A stretch of DNA of 64,000 bases, taken from contig NZ_STGV01000003.1 in NCBI RefSeq assembly GCF_004912165.1, positions 310,001-374,000 on the forward strand, given 5' to 3'. Position numbers and translations under genes: made by a program. The notes beneath the pieces were generated by a model, which worked only from the letters and a program-made list of their open reading frames with translations, was not told the origin of the DNA and ran no database searches. How positions within the stretch are numbered: position 1 is the first letter of the stretch; each line of letters opens with the position of its first letter. This document shows positions 8,276-17,318 of the stretch, piece after piece. Source of the stretch: Peteryoungia ipomoeae. Lineage in GTDB: Bacteria > Pseudomonadota > Alphaproteobacteria > Rhizobiales > Rhizobiaceae.

Positions 8276-9355
8276 TCAGGCGCCGAAGCCGCCGACCGGC
8301 TTCTTCTTGTAGATCAGCCAGTCCTTGGAGACGATGTCAGAGGTGCCGTAGACGGTGACGGTATCGCCGCCGGCGGCCTTCGAGGTGGCGAGCGCCTTAT
8401 CTGCAAAGTTGGTGAAGTCGAAGGCGTTGGGCGCCTGCTCCGAGAAGCAGATGCCGAAGGACATGGTGAGCTGGCCGAAACTGCGCCCGCCATTCGATCC
8501 GACAAGTGCACTCGCCTTGAGCTTGGCGCGGACGAGATCGACGACGCGCGAGACCTCTTCCCGATCCGAGGTATAGAGCAGCAGGCCGAAGCGGCCGCCA
8601 TCGAAGCGGCAGGCGAGGTCTCCACCGCCGGAAACTGCATCCATGACCTTGGCGACCTGCAGGAGGAAGCGCTCGGCGACCGTCGAGCCGAGCTGCTCCT
8701 GGATGCGGGTATAGTCGTCGATCTCGCCGATCGCCACGCCACACAGAACCGGCATTTCGGCATTGGAATAGATCTTGGCCACGGCCTTGTTGAAGGCACG
8801 GCGGCTTGCAAGACGGGTCACCGGATCAACGAACTTCGCGGCTTCGGCATCATCCGCTTCGCGCTGCATGTCGGCAAGCGATGCGGTCTTGTCGACGACG
8901 GCGCGCACGACGTTGCTGTTCTGGTAGGCACGCTTTTCGGTGGCGGCTTTCAGCATCTTGATCGACTGGCCGAGCGGAGTGCCCTCCAGATCGGCCTCCG
9001 TCATGATGGTCTGCGAGGCGTGGCCAATGACGCGGCCATAATCGGTGAGCGAGATCTTTTCCTCATTCAGGAGGCTGATGAAACTGCTCATTTCGGCGCG
9101 AACCTGGCCATTCTGACGGGCGAGAATGCCATCTTCGTGGTGGTGCGGCAGATATTTGCGCCCCAGCTCATCCAGCGCTTCCTGCGTCTTCACCTTGCCG
9201 AGTGCGATGAAATCACGGACGAGTTCGGGATTGTTGCCGGAATAGGCCTCGTAGACCAGCTCGTAGTTGCGCGGCAGGCCGTCTATGCCCATCTGGTGCA
9301 TGGCGGTTGCCACGCGAAGTGCAATGCTGGCGGCTGGGTTTTTGACTGGCTGCAT
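8276..9355 (-). CDS. GGDEF-domain protein with degenerate active site
   Basis: 359 residues. The N-terminal 165 residues are alpha-helical and of a type common in rhizobial GGDEF proteins. The C-terminal GGDEF fold begins at DPVTRLASRRAFNKAV. The signature that should read RYGG(D/E)EF is RFDGGRF here, so the acidic metal-binding and catalytic residues are missing. It therefore probably does not make cyclic di-GMP and may act as a receptor or scaffold. The C-terminus (TVYGTSDIVSKDWLIYKKKP) extends past the domain. No membrane segment is visible. It is convergent with the preceding gene, 17 bp apart. Confidence 0.85.
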   Translation of the reverse strand: MQPVKNPAASIALRVATAMHQMGIDGLPRNYELVYEAYSGNNPELVRDFIALGKVKTQEALDELGRKYLPHHHEDGILARQNGQVRAEMSSFISLLNEEKISLTDYGRVIGHASQTIMTEADLEGTPLGQSIKMLKAATEKRAYQNSNVVRAVVDKTASLADMQREADDAEAAKFVDPVTRLASRRAFNKAVAKIYSNAEMPVLCGVAIGEIDDYTRIQEQLGSTVAERFLLQVAKVMDAVSGGGDLACRFDGGRFGLLLYTSDREEVSRVVDLVRAKLKASALVGSNGGRSFGQLTMSFGICFSEQAPNAFDFTNFADKALATSKAAGGDTVTVYGTSDIVSKDWLIYKKKPVGGFGA

Positions 9356-9566
9356 CTATGAGGTTCCCGGCTTGTGGCAAAGTTTCCCTTGTTTGCAAAA
9401 CTGACAGAAGTTTTCTTTCTTTCAGTTACGGGGCTGGTTAAAATTTTAAGGATAGCCCGCCGCTTGTGACCGAAAGTATCCCACGCGACGCGATTGAGAC
9501 AAAATCCCGTTTGATCCCTGTGGTTTGAACGCGCTAAGGACGGAGAAACAAACGCGGACCGGCTTG

Positions 9567-10586
9567 ATGGCAGACAGGGTAGCAATTGGCAGCGATGCCA
9601 GCGCAGATCGGAAGCACGCAATTGCGAGAGCTGTTTCGGTTCTCAGCCGTGCCCGCCCTGTCGCGGTGCCGACGGAAACCGTCTATGGCCTTGCCGCCGA
9701 CGCGTGCGATGCCAAGGCGATCACCAGCATCTACGAGACCAAGGGGCGTCCTCGCTTCAATCCGCTGATCTGCCATATGTCGGATCTCGCCATGGCCGAG
9801 CGCTATGCCGTCTTCGACCCGATCTCCCGCTTGCTGGCTGAAAGCTTCTGGCCGGGACCGCTTACCCTCGTTCTGCCGCTTGCAGCGGGCTCGACGATCC
9901 ATCCGCTCGCAACCGCCGGTCTCGACAGCGTTGGCATCCGTGTGCCGCGTGGTTTTACCGGCGAACTCATCCGCGCCTATGGCCGCCCGCTGGCAGCACC
10001 AAGCGCCAATTCCTCTGGCCGTATCAGCCCGACGACCGCCGATCACGTGGCAGCAGACATCGGCTCCCGCATCGATCTGGTGGTCGATGGCGGCGCCTGC
10101 CCCGTCGGTGTGGAATCGACCATCCTCAAGGTGGAGGAGGGCCGCATACGGCTGCTCAGGCCGGGCGGCATTCCCGTCGAAGCGATCGAGCGAGTGACGG
10201 GTCTCAGCGTCGAGCGCCTCAAGCCTTCGGGCACGGCAGCGATCGAGGCGCCGGGCATGCTGGCCTCGCATTATGCACCCGACTGCCCGGTGAGGCTCAA
10301 TCAGCGAAGCGTCGCACCTGGCGAAGCAGTGCTGCGTTTCGCTGGTGAAGCGGTGGAAGGCATCGGAGAGGCCACGCTCGTGCTCGACCTCAGCCCAACG
10401 GGCGATCTCGCAGAAGCCGCGAGCAACCTCTTTGCCTATCTCAAGCAGGCAGATCAAAGCGGCGCATCCGCGATTGCCGTGACACCCATTCCCGACGAGG
10501 GTCTGGGCGAAGCGATCAACGACCGGCTGGTGCGGGCGGCAGCGCCCCGGGGTGGGGACCCTCGAGAAGAAGGATCAGATCCATGA
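9567..10586 (+). CDS. tsaC: L-threonylcarbamoyladenylate synthase (TsaC/Sua5)
   Basis: 339 residues. The YrdC domain (about 10-195) has VPTETVYGLAADA, KGRPRFNPLICH and APSANSSGRISPT, which bind threonine, ATP and bicarbonate. The C-terminal Sua5 extension (about 225-330) makes this the long Sua5 form. The product is the intermediate for t6A37 on tRNAs that read ANN codons. I start at MADRVAIG. An upstream in-frame ATG at 9525 is possible but adds residues unlike the family. The stop overlaps the next gene's ATG by four bases (ATGA). Confidence 0.9.
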   Translation: MADRVAIGSDASADRKHAIARAVSVLSRARPVAVPTETVYGLAADACDAKAITSIYETKGRPRFNPLICHMSDLAMAERYAVFDPISRLLAESFWPGPLTLVLPLAAGSTIHPLATAGLDSVGIRVPRGFTGELIRAYGRPLAAPSANSSGRISPTTADHVAADIGSRIDLVVDGGACPVGVESTILKVEEGRIRLLRPGGIPVEAIERVTGLSVERLKPSGTAAIEAPGMLASHYAPDCPVRLNQRSVAPGEAVLRFAGEAVEGIGEATLVLDLSPTGDLAEAASNLFAYLKQADQSGASAIAVTPIPDEGLGEAINDRLVRAAAPRGGDPREEGSDP

Positions 10587-12022
10587 CAATTGCCACGCTC
10601 TCCTCCGCACCGATTTCCGAGGTGATTTCCGCGTTCACAGAGATCGTCGGCCCGGCCAATGCTCTGACCACAGACGGCGATATCGCGCCCTATCTGACCG
10701 AGAACCGTGGGCTTTACCACGGTCGCTCCTCGCTGGTGCTGAAGCCTGCGTCCACGCAGGAAGTGTCTGCCATTCTCAAGCTTGCAAGCGAGACCGGAAC
10801 CCCCGTCGTTCCCGTCAGCGGGCGGACCGGGCTTGTGGGCGGTCAGGTGCCGCGTGAGGACGGCCGGGACATTCTGCTTTCACTGGAGCGGATGAACCGC
10901 GTTCGCGAAGTCGATGCCGTGGCCGACGTGATGATCGTCGATGGCGGGGCGATCCTCGCCGATGTGCAGAAGGCCGCAGAAGCAGTCGACCGGCTCTTTC
11001 CGCTGTCGCTTGGCTCGGAAGGCTCCTGCCGCATCGGCGGCAATCTCGCCACCAATGCGGGCGGCACTGCCGTGCTTGCCTATGGCAACATGCGCCAGCT
11101 TTGCCTGGGGCTGGAAGTCGTTCTGCCGACCGGCGAAATCTGGGACGGGTTGCGACGGCTGAAGAAGGATAATAGCGGCTACGACCTGCGCGACCTTTTC
11201 ATCGGTGCGGAAGGCACGCTTGGCGTGATCACCGGTGCCGTCTTGAAAATGGTGCCGCGGCCGCGCGGGCGGCAGGTGGCCTATGCCGGCCTTGCCTCTC
11301 CTGATGCGGCGCTTGCCCTTTTCGATAAGGCGGCCCAACGCTGCGGCTCCGCCCTCACCGGCTTCGAGCTGATGCCGCGGATCGGAGTGGAATTCACCAC
11401 CCGCCATATTCCGGGCGTTCGCGATCCGCTGACTTCAGTTCATCCCTGGTACGCACTCATCGATATTTCGACCTCGGATTCCGCCGAGACGGCCGAAGCC
11501 ATGATGCATGGCCTGCTCGAAGAGGCGTTCGAGGCGGGACTGGTTGACGACGCAGCGATTGCAGCCTCGCTTGCCCAGCAGGATGCCTTCTGGCACCTGC
11601 GCGAAAGTATGTCGGAGGCGCAGAAGCCGGAGGGTGGCTCGATCAAGCACGATGTTTCGGTGCCGGTCTCGCGCGTGCCTTCCTTTCTCCAAGAGGCTGA
11701 CGCCGCGGTCCATGCGCTGATGCCGGATGCGCGTATCTGCGCTTTCGGCCATCTCGGCGACGGCAACATCCACTACAATATCAGCCAGCCCGTTGGCGCC
11801 GACAAGGCCGCCTTCATTGCCCGCTGGCGCGAGGTCAATGCCGTGGTGCATGCGGTGGTGCATAGGCACCAGGGTTCGATTTCGGCAGAGCATGGGGTTG
11901 GCCAGCTGAAGCGCGACGAGCTTGCCGCAAGCCGGCCTGCCATCGAGACGGAGCTGATGCGGCGGATCAAGCAGGCTTTCGACCCCTCAGGGATCATGAA
12001 CCCTGGCAAGGTGATCGGCTGA
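10583..12022 (+). CDS. FAD-binding 2-hydroxyacid dehydrogenase (GlcD/D2HGDH-like)
   Basis: 479 residues. The FAD-binding type 4 domain has PVSGRTGLVGGQVP and GSEGSCRIGGNLATNAGG. The C-terminal substrate domain has FGHLGDGNIHYNI (metal-binding His residues) and SAEHGVGQLKRDEL. The arrangement fits D-2-hydroxyglutarate or D-lactate dehydrogenases that pass electrons to a flavoprotein or quinone. Motifs do not fix the substrate. D-2-hydroxyglutarate is the more likely one because the protein is a single polypeptide without adjacent glcEF genes. It is translationally coupled to tsaC and lies 4 bp before a ModE-like regulator. Confidence 0.85.
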   Translation: MTIATLSSAPISEVISAFTEIVGPANALTTDGDIAPYLTENRGLYHGRSSLVLKPASTQEVSAILKLASETGTPVVPVSGRTGLVGGQVPREDGRDILLSLERMNRVREVDAVADVMIVDGGAILADVQKAAEAVDRLFPLSLGSEGSCRIGGNLATNAGGTAVLAYGNMRQLCLGLEVVLPTGEIWDGLRRLKKDNSGYDLRDLFIGAEGTLGVITGAVLKMVPRPRGRQVAYAGLASPDAALALFDKAAQRCGSALTGFELMPRIGVEFTTRHIPGVRDPLTSVHPWYALIDISTSDSAETAEAMMHGLLEEAFEAGLVDDAAIAASLAQQDAFWHLRESMSEAQKPEGGSIKHDVSVPVSRVPSFLQEADAAVHALMPDARICAFGHLGDGNIHYNISQPVGADKAAFIARWREVNAVVHAVVHRHQGSISAEHGVGQLKRDELAASRPAIETELMRRIKQAFDPSGIMNPGKVIG

Positions 12023-12026
12023 GACC

Positions 12027-12419
12027 ATGGCCGGCTCCCCTCGCCTTTCGCTGCGGATTGACCTTGCGAACGGCGCGCGGCTGGGACCGGGCAAGGCGAA
12101 GCTTCTGGCGCTGATTGAGGAACACGGCTCGATCCGGGCGGCGGGAGCGGCGATGGGCATGTCCTATCGGCGTGCTTGGCTGTTGGCCGATGAAATCAAC
12201 CGCATGTTCACGGAACCCTCCATCGCAACACAGCATGGCGGCAAATCCGGCGGCGGTGCGGCGCTGACCCCGTTTGGCCAGGACTTGCTGGCCTGCTGCA
12301 TGCGGATGGATGAGGTGAGCCGTAAGGCCTTGTCGGTTGAGCTCGACTGGCTCTCGGCGCACACGGTATCCGCTCTTGCCCCAGCAAAGAAGCCGACCGG
12401 CAAGGACAAGCCGGACTAG
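12027..12419 (+). CDS. modE: ModE-type winged-helix regulator lacking the molybdate domain
   Basis: 130 residues. The N-terminal winged helix matches ModE/LysR-type DNA-binding domains (LGPGKAKLLALIEEHGSIRAA, then MSYRRAWLLADEINRMF). The C-terminal half is short and has no pair of MOP-like molybdate-binding domains, which E. coli ModE has. It ends seven bases before the convergent modC, and a perfect ModE-type dyad lies in front of modA. It is therefore the likely repressor of modABC. How it senses molybdate without a MOP pair is not evident from the sequence. Confidence 0.8.
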   Translation: MAGSPRLSLRIDLANGARLGPGKAKLLALIEEHGSIRAAGAAMGMSYRRAWLLADEINRMFTEPSIATQHGGKSGGGAALTPFGQDLLACCMRMDEVSRKALSVELDWLSAHTVSALAPAKKPTGKDKPD

Positions 12420-12426
12420 GCAGGCT

Positions 12427-13521
12427 TCAGCTTTCGCCTTGCGCCTTATGGAAGACACCCTGCGGCGCGATTGATACCGTCTTGAACAGCAGCGTCACCT
12501 GGCGCCCTGCCCCAAGCCCCAGATGCTGCGCCGAGCGGCGCGTGACATCGGCGATCATGAGTTGACCCTGGCAATTGACGCGCAGCCGCATACCGTCGCC
12601 CTCCTCGCTGCATTCCACGATCGGCCCCTGCATCCGGTTCAACGTCGACAATCCCTCGGCAGGACCTGTTGCAACGACGATATCGGAGACCGGCACAAAG
12701 ACCCGCACGCGTGTGCCCTCGGGCAAATCCGTCTTGCGCAGGAAAAGCGGGCCGCCGGGCGAGCGCGCCTCCGTCAAACCATCGTCTTCATGATGGCGAC
12801 AGATGACGCCTTCGATGAAATTGCCGGCGGGCAGGCCAGCCATAGGCCTTGCCACGGTTTCCAGAATGGCGCCCGGCGCGCCGATGGCGGTTGCCCTGCC
12901 CGCCTCGAAGAGAACGAGGCCGGTGGCAAGCCGGGCGACCTCATCTCTGGCATGGCTGACATAGAGAATGGGAACACCCACTTCATCGCGGATGCGCTCG
13001 ATGTAAGGGAGAATCTGCTGCTTCAATGCATCGTCCAGGGCCGAGAGCGGCTCATCCATCAGTAACAGCCTTGGGCTTGCCATGAGCGCACGCCCCAAGG
13101 CCACGCGCTGTTTTTCCCCGCCAGAAAGCGCCGAGGGCAAACGGGGAAGAAGCGCCGAGAGCCCGAGCATCTCGACCACGCGGTCAAGGTTCTCACGCCG
13201 TGCCTCTCTCGCAAGCAGCATCTCGCCATAGCGCAGATTCTGCCGGACAGTGAGATGCGGGAAAAGCCGCCCCTCCTGGAAGACATAGCCGATGCGGCGG
13301 TGGTGCGGCGGGATGACAAGCTTCCGATCGGTATCGACCCATGTTTCGCCAGCGAAGACGATCTTGCCATGGCTCGGCCGGATCAAACCGGCCAGGATGT
13401 TGACAAGCGTCGTCTTGCCCGAGCCCGAGGGACCAAACAGCGCGACAAGGCCGCCGTCGAGCTGAAGATCGGCATGGAGGGTGAAGGCGCCCTGGACGTG
13501 GCGGACGGACACGGAAAGCAT
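12427..13521 (-). CDS. modC: Molybdate ABC transporter ATP-binding protein ModC
   Basis: 364 residues. Walker A is GPSGSGKTT (30-38), the signature is LSGGEKQRVALGRAL, Walker B is LLLMDEP and the H-loop is in YVSHARDE. A C-terminal MOP domain follows, ending near GAGRQVTLLFKTVSI. It powers molybdate import with ModA and ModB. The start ATG shares one base with the modB stop (TGATG). The longer open frame upstream is the out-of-frame shadow of modB. Confidence 0.95.
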   Translation of the reverse strand: MLSVSVRHVQGAFTLHADLQLDGGLVALFGPSGSGKTTLVNILAGLIRPSHGKIVFAGETWVDTDRKLVIPPHHRRIGYVFQEGRLFPHLTVRQNLRYGEMLLAREARRENLDRVVEMLGLSALLPRLPSALSGGEKQRVALGRALMASPRLLLMDEPLSALDDALKQQILPYIERIRDEVGVPILYVSHARDEVARLATGLVLFEAGRATAIGAPGAILETVARPMAGLPAGNFIEGVICRHHEDDGLTEARSPGGPLFLRKTDLPEGTRVRVFVPVSDIVVATGPAEGLSTLNRMQGPIVECSEEGDGMRLRVNCQGQLMIADVTRRSAQHLGLGAGRQVTLLFKTVSIAPQGVFHKAQGES

Positions 13522-14213
13522 CAGGTCGTCCCCATCCGTGCGGCAAGCCTGCGGGCAAAAACCTCCGATGCGATGAGCGCAAGCAGCGAAACGGCGATGG
13601 AGAGCAGGGTCAAGCGCATGGCGGCAAGATCGCCGCCTGGAACCTGCGTGTAGGTGTAGATGGCGGAGGCAAGGGTCTGTGTTTCGCCTGGAATGTTGGA
13701 GACGAAAGTGATCGTTGCGCCGAACTCTCCCATTGCCTTGGCGAAGGCAAGGATGGAGCCGGCCAGCATGCCGGGCAGGATGAGCGGCAGCGTGATGGTG
13801 AGAAACACCCGGACCGGACTTGCGCCAAGCGTGGACGCTGCGTCTTCCAGCCTGACGTCGACGGCGTCGAGCGACAGGCGGATCGAGCGGACCAGAAGCG
13901 GGAAGCCCATCACGGCTGCGGCAAGCGCTGCGCCCGTCCAGCGAAAGGAGAAGACCAGACCGAGGCTTTGTTCCAGGAAACCGCCGATCAGCCCTTTGCG
14001 GCCGAAGGACAGGAGGAGCAGATAACCGGTGACCACAGGCGGCAGGATGAGCGGCAGATGCACGAGGCCGTTCAGCACCGTCTTGCCAGGGAAATCGCGC
14101 CGCGACAGGAGCCACGCGACCGCCAGGCCGACGGGCAGCGAAAACACGACCGCGACCCCTGCTACCTTGAGACTGAGCAAAAGCGCGGTCAGTTCCTCAT
14201 CGGTCAGGCTCAA
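13521..14213 (-). CDS. modB: Molybdate ABC transporter permease ModB
   Basis: 230 residues with about five hydrophobic transmembrane segments. The cytoplasmic EAA loop (EDAASTLGASPVRVFLTITLPLILPG) contacts ModC. MGEFGATITFVSNIPGETQTL is characteristic of the ModB/CysT permease family. It is the middle gene of modABC, starting 34 bp after the modA stop and overlapping modC by one base. Confidence 0.95.
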   Translation of the reverse strand: MSLTDEELTALLLSLKVAGVAVVFSLPVGLAVAWLLSRRDFPGKTVLNGLVHLPLILPPVVTGYLLLLSFGRKGLIGGFLEQSLGLVFSFRWTGAALAAAVMGFPLLVRSIRLSLDAVDVRLEDAASTLGASPVRVFLTITLPLILPGMLAGSILAFAKAMGEFGATITFVSNIPGETQTLASAIYTYTQVPGGDLAAMRLTLLSIAVSLLALIASEVFARRLAARMGTT

Positions 14214-14247
14214 TCCGTCATCTCCCGACGCTGCAACAGCCCTGTTT

Positions 14248-15036
14248 TCATTCGGTTTTCGCCATCACGCTGAAGCCGGCACCAATGAAGATTGCATGCG
14301 CCTCCGGCCCCTGCAAGTAGGTGAGGAAGGACGCCGACGCCGGTGTTTTCGACGACAGCAGGCGGGCTGCCGGATAGATGATCGGCGGATGGCTGGCTGC
14401 CGGGAAGCGCCCGACGATGGCGACCGATGGATCGATTTTTGCATCCGTTTCATAGACGATGCCGTAAGGCGCTTCGCCGCGCGATACGAGGAGAAGCGCT
14501 GCGCGCACGTTTTCCGCCTGGGCCACCCTGTCCTTCACGCCGTCCCAGAGGCCAAGGCTCTCCAGCGCCGCCTTGCCGTAGGTGCCGGCTGGCACCGCAT
14601 CGACATTGGCCATGGCAAGCCGGTTTTCGCCGAGGAGGGTTGCGAGCGGAAAGCCTGGCGCGATATCGGCAGGCTTTGCGTCCGCCTTCGGCGCCACCAG
14701 AACCAGCCGGTTGCGCAGGAGATCGATGCGGCTTTCCGGGTCGATGAGGCCCTTTTCGGAGAGGTAATCCATCCAGCGCTGGTCGGCCGAGAGAAAGAGA
14801 TCAGCCGGCGCGCCGGCCTCGATCTGCTTGGCCAGTGTCGAACTGCCGGCAAAAGACAAGGTGACCGCATTGCCGGTCTCGGCCTCCCATTTTTCGGCCA
14901 CGGCTTCGGCGCTCTCCTTGAGGCTTGCGGCGGCAAAGACGGTGATCTGTTCACCAGCCCGGGATTGCGGCGTGCCAAGGAAAAGCAGCGCGCACAGTCC
15001 CAGCAGGACATTGGCAATGGTTCCAATGCGACGCAT
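14248..15036 (-). CDS. modA: Periplasmic molybdate-binding protein ModA
   Basis: 262 residues. A signal peptide (MRRIGTIANVLLGLCALLFLG...SRA) is followed by mature ITVFAAASLKESAE and SFAGSSTLAKQIEAGAPADLF, the oxyanion-binding loops of ModA. ADQRWMDYL is also typical of the family. I chose the ATG at 15036 because GGGAGAGG lies just before it. The in-frame ATG at 15063 lies inside the ModE operator. Confidence 0.95.
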   Translation of the reverse strand: MRRIGTIANVLLGLCALLFLGTPQSRAGEQITVFAAASLKESAEAVAEKWEAETGNAVTLSFAGSSTLAKQIEAGAPADLFLSADQRWMDYLSEKGLIDPESRIDLLRNRLVLVAPKADAKPADIAPGFPLATLLGENRLAMANVDAVPAGTYGKAALESLGLWDGVKDRVAQAENVRAALLLVSRGEAPYGIVYETDAKIDPSVAIVGRFPAASHPPIIYPAARLLSSKTPASASFLTYLQGPEAHAIFIGAGFSVMAKTE

Positions 15037-15048
15037 ACGACCTCTCCC

Positions 15049-15078
15049 TATCGATATATTCACTGGGATATATCGATA
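15049..15078. promoter_or_regulatory. ModE operator in front of modABC
   Basis: A perfect inverted repeat has 11-bp arms, TATCGATATAT (15049-15059) and ATATATCGATA (15068-15078), with an 8-bp spacer. It matches the ATCG(C)TATATA...TATATA(G)CGAT pattern of ModE sites. It sits 12 bp upstream of the modA start codon, in a position to block transcription when molybdate is sufficient. Confidence 0.9.
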
Positions 15079-15081
15079 GTC

Positions 15082-15113
15082 AAAAAAACATCCGCCAGCA
15101 AGAGCGGCGGATG
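15082..15113 (-). terminator. Rho-independent terminator of the DUF1217 gene
   Basis: The stem pairs CATCCGCC (15089-15096) with GGCGGATG (15106-15113). On the minus strand it is followed by seven T residues (15088-15082). It insulates the long DUF1217 transcript from modABC and lies immediately upstream of the ModE operator. Confidence 0.85.
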
Positions 15114-15131
15114 CATATGGTTCAGGTCCGA

Positions 15132-17318
15132 TCAGGCCTTCAACTGGGCAAGGCTGATCAAGAGATCGGCAGAGACACCTGCTCCACCGCCGCCGGTAAG
15201 GACGGTCAGAGCGGACCCCGCATAGCTGGTGTTCTCAATGTCGTACATCGCTGTAAAGCGCTGCAGCAGGCGCTCCAATTTCTTCGGATCCTGCAGATCG
15301 GCAAGGTTGAGCTTATCCTTGATGACCTTGGCCTGCATATCGACATCCATACTGGAGAAGTCGCTGGAATAACCGAAGGTCACGCGGAACACTTCCATCA
15401 GCGCGTCGTCGGCAATCATGCCGTAGGCGTCCGTAATGTTGGGTGCTGCCCGCTGGAAATAGAGGGCGAGGCGCACAGCCTGATTGCTCTCGCCTTCGGT
15501 TTCCTCGAGTGTCTGGCGCAGATACTTGTTGACGGTCTCCATCACTTCGCCGCGCTGCTGGATGCCTGTCCCACCTGCACGGGCGAGCTTGCCTTCGCTG
15601 TCGAAGTTGAAGGAAGCGACCATTTCGGCCCAGCGATTGTCCTTCTGCTCGAAGACAAAGCTCTTGGGATCGGCGAGGTCCGAGGTGAAGATCTGCTTGA
15701 GGAAATCATCGGTCGCCGCCTCTGCGTCGAGCCCGAAGCCCTTGATGACAACATCCAGGATCTCGCGGTCCTTCAGAAGCGCCGCTACGCTGTCGATCGA
15801 CTGGATCTTTTCCTGATATTTCGCAGCCTCTGCCGTGGCCTTGTCTTTCGCGGCTGTCCTTTCATCCCCTTCCAGGAAGCGGATTTCATTGATGACATAC
15901 TGCTTGGCAATCGTCGTCGCCGTCAGAGTGTCATGCGCCTGCAAGGGGGCCGACGACTTGCCCTCGGCGTCGAAGTTGAACATCCTTGAAAGCTGCACGA
16001 GACGATCATCCCGAGACCGATTGGCATAGCTTGCCGGGTCGGTGAAATCGCTGGTCAACGCCTTCGTCAGCTCGTCCTTGCTGAACTCGCCGGCTTCGAA
16101 ACCGATCGTCCTCTGCAACAGAAGCATCAGGGACGAATCCTTGAGGATGTCGTCGACCTTCTCGACCTTGGCCATCTTGGCGATGTAGAGATCGGTGAGT
16201 GCCGTCTTCTTGCTTTCATCCGCATCATCATAGCGCGTGGAATAGCGGTTGGTGGTGAGTGCAAGTTGCGCAGTGTTTTGTGCAGAGCCGGCGGCAACCG
16301 TGCCATCGCTGGCGAAGTTGAAGGCATCCGCCACATTGACCCAGGCAGCACCGCCATTGACCTCGGCAAAATTTCCCGACTGGCTGGTGTCACTCTTGAC
16401 GATTTCCGCAAATTTCGACGCCGTGACGGTGGAATCCAGCTCGAAGGCCGCCTTGACATAGTTGAACAGGCGCGAGTCCGAGGTGATGTCGCTGACCTTC
16501 GTCACGGTCGCCATCTTCTGCTCGTAATAGGCCTGCTCGCGCTGCCGATAGAAGTCGGTAACGTAAGTCTGCTCCTCCTCGACATAGAGGCTGATCGTGG
16601 CATCCTTTTGCGCAGCGGTCTGGGCGGTCGCAGCGGAAAGGCTGCCATCGGCGTTGAAATTGAAGGCTTCGGCCATCTTGTAGAAGGCGACCGCGTCCTT
16701 CGATCCCTTGGCGACCAGTTGCTTGACGTAGCTGTTCGGGTCCGACACATCGCTGGTCAGCACCTTGGTCAGATGATCCTTCGTGTAATAGGTACCGTCG
16801 ATGCCAAAGGCACTGAGAACGTAGTCACGCATGCGGCTGTTGTTGACGATGCCACTGACACTGGTGACATTGTCAATCGCCGCGCTGTAGAAGTTGCTTT
16901 CCGTCTTCAGCGCATCGCTTTGGGCGGCAAGCGCGCCATCATACTGCTTGAGAAAGGCAGTCTCCTGGACTTTTGACTGCGCGTCCGCTTCCGCCGGGCT
17001 GAACTGAAAGGCCTGTGCAAAGGTCTTGTAGCGCTCGTCGGTCAGCTGGTTGGCGAAGCTCTTGTCGTCGGAAAGATCGCTTTCCAGCACCTTCTTCATG
17101 AAGGCCTTGGCATAGGTCATCTCTTCGAGACCGTAGGCCTTCATCGCAAAGGAATAGAGCTGATAGTCGTCGAGGAACTCCTCGACCGAGTTCACCTTGC
17201 CGATATTGTCTTCAAAATATTGCGTCTGACGCTGCACGAGGTTGTCCGAGCCGACGCGGTTCAGCGCGGCTTTCATGTCCCTGTTGACCAGGCTGTAGCT
17301 CAGGTATGTGGAGACCAT
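15132..17318 (-). CDS. DUF1217 protein with six tandem repeats
   Basis: 728 residues, acidic, no signal peptide or membrane segment. By eye I find six copies of a repeat of about 100-130 residues. Each has a helix beginning near a K(I/M)xxVxSV- or V-rich motif, then F(G/E)(I/L) near its centre, then a KxLTSD(L/V/F)xDPxSxxxx motif (for example KVLTSDVSDPNSYVKQL, KALTSDFTDPASYANR, QIFTSDLADPKSF). This is the DUF1217 module. DUF1217 proteins are found in Rhizobiales, and I recall one encoded among rhizobial flagellar genes, so a motility or surface role is possible. Here no flagellar genes are nearby. Single-gene transcript ended by a strong terminator. Confidence 0.8.
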   Translation of the reverse strand: MVSTYLSYSLVNRDMKAALNRVGSDNLVQRQTQYFEDNIGKVNSVEEFLDDYQLYSFAMKAYGLEEMTYAKAFMKKVLESDLSDDKSFANQLTDERYKTFAQAFQFSPAEADAQSKVQETAFLKQYDGALAAQSDALKTESNFYSAAIDNVTSVSGIVNNSRMRDYVLSAFGIDGTYYTKDHLTKVLTSDVSDPNSYVKQLVAKGSKDAVAFYKMAEAFNFNADGSLSAATAQTAAQKDATISLYVEEEQTYVTDFYRQREQAYYEQKMATVTKVSDITSDSRLFNYVKAAFELDSTVTASKFAEIVKSDTSQSGNFAEVNGGAAWVNVADAFNFASDGTVAAGSAQNTAQLALTTNRYSTRYDDADESKKTALTDLYIAKMAKVEKVDDILKDSSLMLLLQRTIGFEAGEFSKDELTKALTSDFTDPASYANRSRDDRLVQLSRMFNFDAEGKSSAPLQAHDTLTATTIAKQYVINEIRFLEGDERTAAKDKATAEAAKYQEKIQSIDSVAALLKDREILDVVIKGFGLDAEAATDDFLKQIFTSDLADPKSFVFEQKDNRWAEMVASFNFDSEGKLARAGGTGIQQRGEVMETVNKYLRQTLEETEGESNQAVRLALYFQRAAPNITDAYGMIADDALMEVFRVTFGYSSDFSSMDVDMQAKVIKDKLNLADLQDPKKLERLLQRFTAMYDIENTSYAGSALTVLTGGGGAGVSADLLISLAQLKA

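Noticed and set aside
9420..9460. TTAA...TTAA in the gap upstream of tsaC as a CtrA site
   Set aside because: The two TTAA groups are four bases apart, not seven.
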